A stretch of 11,276 nucleotides of DNA from Burkholderiales bacterium (lineage in GTDB: Bacteria > Pseudomonadota > Gammaproteobacteria > Burkholderiales > Burkholderiaceae_C). The notes below the pieces were generated by a model that did not search any database, had not been told where the DNA came from, and worked only from the letters and a program-made list of their open reading frames with translations. Shown piece by piece: positions 5,853 through 11,276 of this stretch (its first letter is position 1; every line of letters starts with the position of its first letter). Location of the stretch: the NCBI GenBank assembly GCA_947450745.1, contig CANFYD010000067.1:1-11276 (forward strand), in the 5' to 3' direction. The translations under genes were made by a program, and so were the position numbers.

Positions 5853-6977
5853 TCAGTTCTTTGTGGTCAGCAACTCGGGCGAGTCGGTGGCGGCCATGAA
5901 ACCGACGACTTCAAGTCCGTAGCCGGTCATGCTGGGCATGCGGCGTGGGCTGCCCAGCAAACGCATGCGCTGCACACCCAAGTCCCGCAGGATTTGCGCA
6001 CCGACGCCGTAGGTTCTCAAGTCCATCACCCGCTGGGGTGAGCTGGGCTGCTTGGGCTCGGTTTGCACACGGGTCAACAGGCCGGCGGCGTCATCACCGC
6101 AATTGAGCAAGACCGCAATGCCGTGGGGCGAGCGCTTCAGCTCGGCCAACGCGGCCGGCAGCGGCCAGGAATGGCCACGGCTGCCGCTGTCCAGCAGATC
6201 GAGCACCGACAGCGGCTCATGCACGCGCACCAACACTTCGTCTTGCGGCGACCATTCGCCATGCGTCAGCGCCAGGTGCACGCCACCGGTGCGGTCGCTG
6301 AACACGGTGCAATCGAATTCGCCCTGCGCGGTTTGCAGCTTGCGCTGGCTGACCCGTGTGACCAGCGATTCATTGCGGCTGCGGTGTTCGATCAGGTCGG
6401 CAATCGTGCCGATCTTCAGGCCGTGTTCTTTGGCAAAGATGATCAGGTCCGGCAACCGCGCCATCGTGCCGTCGTCCTTCATGATTTCGCAAATCACGGC
6501 GGCCGGTTCCAGCCCGGCCATGCGGGCAAAGTCGCAACCGGCTTCGGTGTGGCCGGCGCGCATCAGCACGCCGCCGTCTTGCGCTTGCAGCGGGAAGATG
6601 TGGCCCGGTTGCACCAGGTCGTGCGCAACCGCGTGGCGGGCCACGGCGGCTTGCACCGTGCGGGCCCGGTCGGCAGCGGAAATACCGGTGGTGACGCCGG
6701 TCGCCGCTTCGATGGAAACGGTGAAGGCGGTGCCGTGTTTGGTGCCGTTGCGGGTCGCCATCGGCGGCAATTGCAGCTTGGCACAGCGCTCGCTGGTGAG
6801 GGTCAGACAAATCAAGCCACGGCCAAAGCGGGCCATGAAATTGATCGCTTCCGGCGTCACATGGTCGGCCGCCAAAACGAGGTCACCCTCGTTTTCACGG
6901 TCTTCTTCGTCGACCAGGATAACCATGCGGCCAGCGGCCAGCTCTGCAACGAGCTCTGAAACGGGTGATATGGGCAT
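5853..6977 (-). CDS. ribBA: RibB with degenerate RibA-like C-terminal domain (RibBX-type RibBA)
   Basis: The N-terminal half (about 5-200 of 374) is 3,4-dihydroxy-2-butanone-4-phosphate synthase, which converts ribulose 5-phosphate into the four-carbon riboflavin precursor. It has the acidic Mg/active-site motif DEEDRENEGD (23-32), ATGVTTGISAADR (92-104) and GGVLMRAGHTEAGCDFA (135-151), so activity is expected. The C-terminal half (about 205-363) aligns by position with GTP cyclohydrolase II but lacks its working parts. Where the family has the three-cysteine zinc motif and the arginine-rich catalytic strand, this protein reads VHEPLSVLDLLDSG (252-265) and GIAVLLNCGDD (286-296). The late structural motif DLRTYGVGAQILRDLGV (319-335) survives. 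It therefore resembles the RibBX variant described in proteobacteria, probably without cyclohydrolase activity. It starts 57 nt after the ribD stop, and ribH follows after 8 nt. Confidence 0.93.
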   Translation of the reverse strand: MPISPVSELVAELAAGRMVILVDEEDRENEGDLVLAADHVTPEAINFMARFGRGLICLTLTSERCAKLQLPPMATRNGTKHGTAFTVSIEAATGVTTGISAADRARTVQAAVARHAVAHDLVQPGHIFPLQAQDGGVLMRAGHTEAGCDFARMAGLEPAAVICEIMKDDGTMARLPDLIIFAKEHGLKIGTIADLIEHRSRNESLVTRVSQRKLQTAQGEFDCTVFSDRTGGVHLALTHGEWSPQDEVLVRVHEPLSVLDLLDSGSRGHSWPLPAALAELKRSPHGIAVLLNCGDDAAGLLTRVQTEPKQPSSPQRVMDLRTYGVGAQILRDLGVQRMRLLGSPRRMPSMTGYGLEVVGFMAATDSPELLTTKN

Positions 6978-7034
6978 AAACCCGATTGTATGAGGACTTG
7001 GCTGCGGCCCTCTGGAGCTCGAGGTCTTGCGCTG

Positions 7035-8183
7035 CTATCTGACATGAGCGCGCAAGCGCAAGTCTTCCCCGACGACGGCGCAATCCAGCCAGCGCCACTG
7101 CAGCGCATCGGCCAGCGACTCCAGCGGCCCGAAGGCGGCCATCTCGCGGCCCTGGCCCAGCAGTTTGGGTGCCAGATAGACCAGCAACTCGTCCACCAAA
7201 CCCTCGCGCAGCAGCGAGCCGTTGAGCTTGTGGCCGGCCTCGATGTGCAGCTCGTTGATGCCGCGTCGGCCCAGATCGGCCAGCACCGCCAGCAAATCGA
7301 CCTTGGCTTGCGGCCCAGCCAGGCAAACCAGCTCGGCACCGGCAGCGCGCAGTGCGGCGGCCGCTTCTGGCCGGCTGTCGGGAGGCACCGCGCAGTAGAT
7401 CAAGACTTGGCCGGGCGGCGCCAGCAGCCGCGCATCTGCAGGCGTTTCCAAGCGGGAGTCGATCACCACGCGCAGCGGCTGGGTGGTGGTGTCGACCAGC
7501 CGCACATCGAGGCGCGGATCGTCGTCCCGCACCGTGCCAATGCCGGTCAGCACGGCCCCGGCGCGCTTGCGCCAGGCATGGCCGTCGGCGCGGGCGGCAG
7601 CGGCGGTAATCCACTGGCTGGCACCGTTGAGCAGGGCGGTGCGGCCGTCCAGCGAGGCGGCGATCTTCAGTCGCACGAACGGCCGGCCGCGCTGCATGCG
7701 CGAGAAAAAACCGATGTTCAGCGCCTGCGCTTCGTCTGCCAGCAGACCGCATTCGGTGGCGATACCGGCCGCTTGCAAGCGTGCTTGCCCCTGGCCCGCC
7801 ACCAGCGGGTTGGGGTCAAGCACCGCCATCAGCGCCCGCTTCAGGCCGGCGGCGATCAAGGCGTCGCAGCAGGGCGGTGTGCGGCCATGGTGGGCGCAGG
7901 GCTCCAGCGTGACGTAGGCGGTGGCTCCGAGCACCGAGTGGCCCTTGGCCTGTGCATCACGCAGCGCCATCACTTCGGCATGGGCCTGACCGGCGGCCTG
8001 GGTGTGGCCGCAGCCGAGCATTTGGCCGCTGGAGTCCAGAATGATGCAGCCGACGCGGGGGTTGGGCTCGCTCAAGCCGATGGCCTGCTCGGCCAGGGTC
8101 AAGGCGAAACGCATGGCGCTGAGGTCGCTGTCGAAGCGATCTGGCGCAGTGAATGTGGGGGGGATGAGTGGAATAGCCTGCAT
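7035..8183 (-). CDS. ribD: RibD, bifunctional pyrimidine deaminase / 5-amino-6-(5-phosphoribosylamino)uracil reductase
   Basis: RibD carries out the second and third steps of riboflavin synthesis: zinc-dependent deamination of the pyrimidine product of GTP cyclohydrolase II, then NADPH-dependent reduction of the ribosyl chain. The 382 residues contain both domains. The deaminase (about 24-145) has PNPRVGC (40-46), the zinc ligand His68 with catalytic Glu70 in HAE, and zinc cysteines Cys96 and Cys105 in LEPCAHHGRTPPC (93-105). The reductase (about 168-382) has RPFVRLKIAASLDGR (167-181), TGIGTVRDDDPRLDVR (213-228) and the late HIEAGHKLNGSLLREGLVDE (313-332). All catalytic residues are intact. 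The ATG at 8183 gives a 23-residue leader before the domain; Met24 is a possible alternative start. It is the first gene of the minus-strand cluster, and its promoter should lie in the divergent gap upstream. Confidence 0.96.
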   Translation of the reverse strand: MQAIPLIPPTFTAPDRFDSDLSAMRFALTLAEQAIGLSEPNPRVGCIILDSSGQMLGCGHTQAAGQAHAEVMALRDAQAKGHSVLGATAYVTLEPCAHHGRTPPCCDALIAAGLKRALMAVLDPNPLVAGQGQARLQAAGIATECGLLADEAQALNIGFFSRMQRGRPFVRLKIAASLDGRTALLNGASQWITAAAARADGHAWRKRAGAVLTGIGTVRDDDPRLDVRLVDTTTQPLRVVIDSRLETPADARLLAPPGQVLIYCAVPPDSRPEAAAALRAAGAELVCLAGPQAKVDLLAVLADLGRRGINELHIEAGHKLNGSLLREGLVDELLVYLAPKLLGQGREMAAFGPLESLADALQWRWLDCAVVGEDLRLRAHVR

Positions 8184-8345
8184 GGCGGCAGTCTACTGGG
8201 GCTTGTCGGTTTGGAATTTGGCGAGCATTCAACCGGCGCGCCACCCACTGCGAATGAGCCGTGGCGACCAAAAAACCGGTATTTGGCTTAACTTTCAGCT
8301 AACCTCGTCGCAGAGTTTTCAAACCAAGCTGTCCAGCGAGTTGCC
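8184..8345. promoter_or_regulatory. Divergent intergenic region between ribD and the TPS operon
   Basis: This 162-bp gap separates ribD (minus) from tpsB (plus). Because the two genes point away from each other, promoters for both must lie here or inside the genes. It contains the most AT-rich patch of the neighbourhood (about 8268-8325). I could not pick out a convincing sigma-70 -35/-10 pair in either direction. I also saw no FMN riboswitch conserved core upstream of ribD and no strong inverted repeat. The regulatory role is inferred from gene layout only. Confidence 0.45.
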
Positions 8346-10004
8346 ATGAACTTGAAATTGATCCATTGGGTGGGGCGCAGCCTGTTGGCCATGACGTGCT
8401 TGGGCGGTTCGCTCACTTGGGCGCAAAGCCCGCCGCTGCGGGTGGCGGTGACTGAATTCAAGGTCAGCGGCAACAGCCTGCTGCCGCAGTCCAAACTGGA
8501 TGCCGCGCTGCAGCCCTACTTGGGCGAGCGTTCGCTGGACGAGCTCAAGCAAGCGGCGCTGGCGGTGCAAGACTTGTACCGTCAGGCCGGCTATGGTGGC
8601 GTGATCGCTTATTTGCCGGAGCAAAGCGGGCCGGCCGGTGTGGCCAGCATCACTGTGCTGGAAGGCCGCATCACCCGCGTCAACATCTCCGGCAATCAGG
8701 CCTTCAGCAGCGCCAATATCCGCCGCAGCCTGCCCTTGCTGGCTCCCGGCTTGACGCCGCAAGTGGTGCTGATCGACGCGCAAATCCAACTGGCCAACGA
8801 GAACCCGGCCAAGCAAGTGGCGGTTTCGTTGGAGGCGGGGCAGCGCCCGGGCGAGGTGGATGTGCAGGTGTCGGTGTCTGAAAGCCCGGCGCGGCGCTGG
8901 AGCGTGGGTCTGGACAACACCGGTAACGCGGGCACGGGCCGCCTGCGCGCCAATTTGTCCATGGTGCAGTCCGATTTGTGGGATCTGGACCATGTGCTGT
9001 CCCTGCAATTCCAATTTGCGCCCGAAAAACCGCGTGCTGTGGCGGTGGCCAGTGCCAGCTACCGGGTGCCGTTTTATGCCCAGGGCCTGACCTTGGACGG
9101 TTTTCTGGCGCGCTCCAATGTGGACGGTGGCAGTTCCAGCACAGCGGCCGGGCCCTTGCAGTTCAATGGCCGGGGCGAGATTGCCGCCGCTCGGCTGACG
9201 CAGCATTTGCCGCGCCAGGGCGAGGTGGATCAACGCCTCGTGCTGGGCCTGGACCAGCGGGTCTACATCAACGATTGCCGCATCAGCGGCTTGCCCGCCG
9301 GTGCTTGCGGCACGGCCGGCGAGAGCGTGGCCGTGCATCCCTTGTCGCTGGAATATCAGGCACAGCGCGGCGGCGAGAACCCGTTGGGACTGAACTTTTC
9401 AGCCGTCCACAACCTGGCCCTGGGCGGGCGTTATGGCAGCGCCGCGCAGTTCGAGGCGGTGCGGGCCGGCGCGCCTAGGCGCTACTTGAGCTTGCGCATG
9501 AATGGGTTCGGCGGCTTGGCGCTGCCGGGTGGCTGGCAACTGCAGGGCCGGCTCAACGGCCAATACAGTCCGGACGCGCTGGTGTCGGGCGAGCAGTTGG
9601 GCCTGGGCGGAGCCAACTCGGTGCGCGGCTATGAGGAGCGCGAGATCGTCGGCGACAGCGGGTTTTTTGCGGCGCTGGAGTTGCACGGGCCTGATGTGGC
9701 CAAGCGGCTGAGCGGTATTTTTGGCGCGCGCTCGCTGGGTGCCACAGAAGCTGCGGGCGCTGCGCCTGCGTTCGATCTGCGCTTGCTTGCCTTTACCGAT
9801 GCGGGTCGGGTCAGCAACCAAGCCGGCTTGCCCTGTCGCGAGGCGCAAACCCGCTGCAGTCTGGCGTCTTTCGGGCTGGGCGCGCGCCTGAGTGCCGGGC
9901 CGCTGCAAGTTCGCCTCGACGTAGCGCAGGCCCTGCGAGCCGGGCAACGAACCGCTGTGAATGATCTGACGCTTCATTTCATGGCGAATTACAGTTTTCT
10001 TTGA
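8346..10004 (+). CDS. TpsB, FhaC/ShlB-family two-partner secretion outer-membrane transporter
   Basis: TpsB proteins are 16-strand outer-membrane barrels that export one partner exoprotein. A signal peptide occupies residues 1-26, with likely cleavage after TWA. POTRA1 follows at about 30-104 and POTRA2 at about 107-180 (ITRVNISGNQAFSSANIRRS marks its start). The barrel runs from about 183 to the end. Diagnostic motifs are GANSVRGYEE (423-432), whose VRGY (426-429) is the tip of the conserved L6 loop, and FTDAGRV (486-492). The protein ends in Leu after an aromatic-rich last strand. POTRA1 starts almost directly after the signal peptide, leaving little room for the N-terminal plug helix seen in FhaC. 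Two short Cys pairs (311/321 and 497/504) probably lie in surface loops. The start at 8346 gives a complete signal peptide. The TpsA gene follows after 77 nt, its likely substrate. Confidence 0.93.
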   Translation: MNLKLIHWVGRSLLAMTCLGGSLTWAQSPPLRVAVTEFKVSGNSLLPQSKLDAALQPYLGERSLDELKQAALAVQDLYRQAGYGGVIAYLPEQSGPAGVASITVLEGRITRVNISGNQAFSSANIRRSLPLLAPGLTPQVVLIDAQIQLANENPAKQVAVSLEAGQRPGEVDVQVSVSESPARRWSVGLDNTGNAGTGRLRANLSMVQSDLWDLDHVLSLQFQFAPEKPRAVAVASASYRVPFYAQGLTLDGFLARSNVDGGSSSTAAGPLQFNGRGEIAAARLTQHLPRQGEVDQRLVLGLDQRVYINDCRISGLPAGACGTAGESVAVHPLSLEYQAQRGGENPLGLNFSAVHNLALGGRYGSAAQFEAVRAGAPRRYLSLRMNGFGGLALPGGWQLQGRLNGQYSPDALVSGEQLGLGGANSVRGYEEREIVGDSGFFAALELHGPDVAKRLSGIFGARSLGATEAAGAAPAFDLRLLAFTDAGRVSNQAGLPCREAQTRCSLASFGLGARLSAGPLQVRLDVAQALRAGQRTAVNDLTLHFMANYSFL

Positions 10005-10067
10005 ACCGGCTCAGCGCCAGCGCAGGGTTCTTGCCCCGCCACGTTCGGCCCGACATGACAGAACACC

Positions 10068-10073
10068 GGAAGG
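10068..10073 (+). promoter_or_regulatory. Ribosome-binding site of the TPS exoprotein gene
   Basis: GGAAGG lies 8 nt before the ATG at 10082. It decides that start over an in-frame ATG at 10055, which has no purine-rich site upstream, and over an in-frame ATG at 10133, which would shorten the basic n-region. Confidence 0.6.
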
Positions 10074-10081
10074 CAAACGCG

Positions 10082-11276
10082 ATGAAACATGCCAACAAGA
10101 CCCCCTCGACAACTGCCACCACCGCGAGGCCGATGGCCCGGCGCGCGCGCCAAACAAGGCAATTGCGTCAATTGGCCGCCGCCCTGGCCGCCGGTTCCTT
10201 GCTGACGCTGTGTCCGGCGGCGGGCTGGGCGCAGACACTGCCGAGCGGCCTGAATATCGTGCAGGGCCAGGCCTCGGTCAGCACGCTGGGCAAGGCGATG
10301 ACGGTCAACAACTCGCCGAACGCCGTCCTCAACTGGAACAGTTTTTCAATCGGGGCCCAGAACAGCGTGCGCTTCGAGCAGCAAAACGCGGCCAGCCAAG
10401 TGCTCAACCGTGTCACCGGTAATGACCCTTCGAGCATTCTGGGGCGGCTCAGCAGCAACGGCGGGGTCTGGCTGTTGAACCCCAACGGCGTGCTGTTTGG
10501 TGCCGGTGCGCGCGTCGATGTGGCCAGCCTCGTCACGTCCACGCTCAATTTGAATGACAGCGATTGGCTGGCCGGCCGCCACCTGTTCACCGGCAGCAAC
10601 CCCGGCGGCTCGGTGCTCAATCAGGGGGAATTGCGCAGCAGCCTGGGCGGCAGTGTTTGGCTGCTGGGCGGCACTGTGCGCAACGAGGGTTTGATCGACG
10701 CACCCGGCGGCCACCTGGTGTTGGCGGCCGGGCACAGCATCGAGTTGCTGGACACCGGCGCGCCACGTTTGAGCGTGCGCGTGACCGCCTCCGCCGGCGA
10801 AGCGCTGAACCTGGGCACGTTGGCGGCGGCCGGTGGGCGCATCGACATTCACGCTGCCGTGGTGAACCAGCAAGGCATCGTGCGAGCCGACACGCTCAGC
10901 AGCGGCGCGCAGGGTGAAATTCTGCTGCGCGCCAGCCAGGCCTTGAACTTATCGGCCGACAGCAGCACCCGCGCGGACGGGCCGAGCGGCGGCCAGATCA
11001 CGCTGGACAGCGGCCACGGAGCGACCCTGGTTCACGGTGAGGTCAGCGCCTTGGGTAGCGAAGGCCGGGGCGGCCAGATCACGCTGCTGGGCCGCCAAGT
11101 CGGGGTGATGGACGCCGCCCACATCGACGCGTCCGGCGCGGCCGGCGGTGGCCAGGTGCGGATCGGCGGAGGGCAGCAGGGGTTGGATGCCAGCCTGCCG
11201 AACGCCGAGGCGGTGTTTTTTGGCCGTAACGCCAGCATCAGCGCCGATGCGACCACCCAGGGCGATGGCGGCCGCA
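10082..11276 (+). CDS. TpsA, filamentous haemagglutinin-like exoprotein, 3' end beyond the window
   Basis: This is the secreted partner of the adjacent TpsB. The frame is open to the window edge, giving 398 codons with no stop. An extended signal peptide of about 50 residues has a long Arg/Gln-rich n-region (19-30), a hydrophobic stretch (31-47) and likely cleavage after GWA at 50. The TPS domain follows with SFSIGAQNSVRFEQ (87-100), LNRVTGNDPSSILGRL (108-123) and the hallmark NPNGVLFG (133-140), the signal read by the TpsB POTRA domains. After about residue 200 the chain becomes Gly/Ala/Asp-rich with repeated GGQ-(I/V)-x-(L/I) rungs (303, 330, 356), typical of a right-handed beta-helix fibre. 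The visible end, ISADATTQGDGGR, matches a stretch common in this family. Whether it is an adhesin, toxin carrier or other exoprotein depends on the unseen C-terminus. Confidence 0.92.
   Translation, partial: MKHANKTPSTTATTARPMARRARQTRQLRQLAAALAAGSLLTLCPAAGWAQTLPSGLNIVQGQASVSTLGKAMTVNNSPNAVLNWNSFSIGAQNSVRFEQQNAASQVLNRVTGNDPSSILGRLSSNGGVWLLNPNGVLFGAGARVDVASLVTSTLNLNDSDWLAGRHLFTGSNPGGSVLNQGELRSSLGGSVWLLGGTVRNEGLIDAPGGHLVLAAGHSIELLDTGAPRLSVRVTASAGEALNLGTLAAAGGRIDIHAAVVNQQGIVRADTLSSGAQGEILLRASQALNLSADSSTRADGPSGGQITLDSGHGATLVHGEVSALGSEGRGGQITLLGRQVGVMDAAHIDASGAAGGGQVRIGGGQQGLDASLPNAEAVFFGRNASISADATTQGDGGR
10988..11086 (+). repeat. 18-bp direct repeat marking the 27-residue rung period of TpsA
   Basis: The 18-bp sequence GGCGGCCAGATCACGCTG occurs exactly at 10988-11005 and 11069-11086, 81 bp apart, encoding GGQITL at residues 303-308 and 330-335. 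A diverged third copy, GGQVRI, starts at residue 356 (11147). The near-constant 26-27 residue spacing fits successive beta-helix coils. Exact identity at DNA level suggests fairly recent duplication or strong codon constraint. Confidence 0.75.

Noticed and set aside
7009..7024. Short inverted repeat in the ribD-ribBA gap
   Set aside because: Only four clean outer base pairs, with mismatches inside; not distinguishable from chance in GC-rich DNA.
8235..8242. 8-bp palindrome GGCGCGCC in the divergent region as an operator
   Set aside because: A single GC-only palindrome is expected by chance at this base composition and no second copy is seen in the gap.
6990..8291. Long + strand open frame opposite ribD (433 codons)
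   Set aside because: Complement of an intact bifunctional RibD; composition is typical of an antisense shadow.
8184..8345. Possible FMN riboswitch upstream of ribD
   Set aside because: The conserved RFN-element core sequences are not recognisable in either orientation in this gap.
8319..9338. Minus-strand open frame of 339 codons opposite tpsB
   Set aside because: It overlaps a complete TpsB with signal peptide, POTRA domains and VRGY motif; the antisense product has no recognisable domain.
10205..10216. Lipobox-like LTLC in the TpsA signal peptide
   Set aside because: Leu at position -1 before Cys does not fit a lipoprotein lipobox, and a standard cleavage site (GWA) follows a few residues later.

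Overview
The window looks like a chromosomal segment of a GC-rich betaproteobacterium, most likely order Burkholderiales and possibly Comamonadaceae or a close relative. This rests on the rib-nusB-aminotransferase-ybgC-tolQRA gene order, the style of the proteins and the codon use. Genus cannot be settled from the sequence alone. Nearly every base is coding. No RNA gene, insertion sequence, CRISPR array or recognisable riboswitch is visible, and there is no gene-free stretch over 300 bases.

Layout, left to right. A 5'-truncated thiamine-phosphate synthase gene (thiE, + strand, 1-627) converges on a small DUF3297 gene and overlaps it by 4 nt at the stop codons. From there to about 8.18 kb everything lies on the minus strand. 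Read in the direction of transcription the order is ribD, ribBA, ribH, nusB, a class I/II aminotransferase, ybgC, tolQ, tolR, tolA and the DUF3297 gene. Most junctions are overlaps (GTGA, TGATG, ATGA) or gaps of 3-60 nt, so this is probably one long transcription unit or a few nested ones. A 162-bp divergent region separates ribD from a two-partner secretion (TPS) pair on the + strand. This pair is an FhaC/ShlB-type outer-membrane transporter (8346-10004) and the N-terminal 398 codons of its filamentous-haemagglutinin-like exoprotein (10082 to the window edge, still open).

How the genes work together. ribD, ribBA and ribH supply riboflavin pathway steps, namely pyrimidine deaminase/reductase, dihydroxybutanone-phosphate synthase and lumazine synthase. 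Two pathway steps seem not to be encoded here. No riboflavin synthase gene sits between ribD and ribBA. The C-terminal half of RibBA has lost the zinc-binding cysteines of GTP cyclohydrolase II, matching the RibBX-type variant. NusB acts in rRNA antitermination. The aminotransferase has an unknown substrate. YbgC with TolQ, TolR and TolA belongs to the Tol-Pal cell-envelope system, but tolB and pal do not follow tolA here. The TPS pair is a self-contained secretion module: the transporter's POTRA domains recognise the exoprotein's N-terminal TPS domain and export it across the outer membrane.

I found no clearly new system. The points most worth a second look are the incomplete riboflavin cluster, the degenerate RibA domain, the tol cluster ending in a DUF3297 gene instead of tolB-pal, and the uncharacterised TPS exoprotein whose C-terminal functional part lies outside the window.
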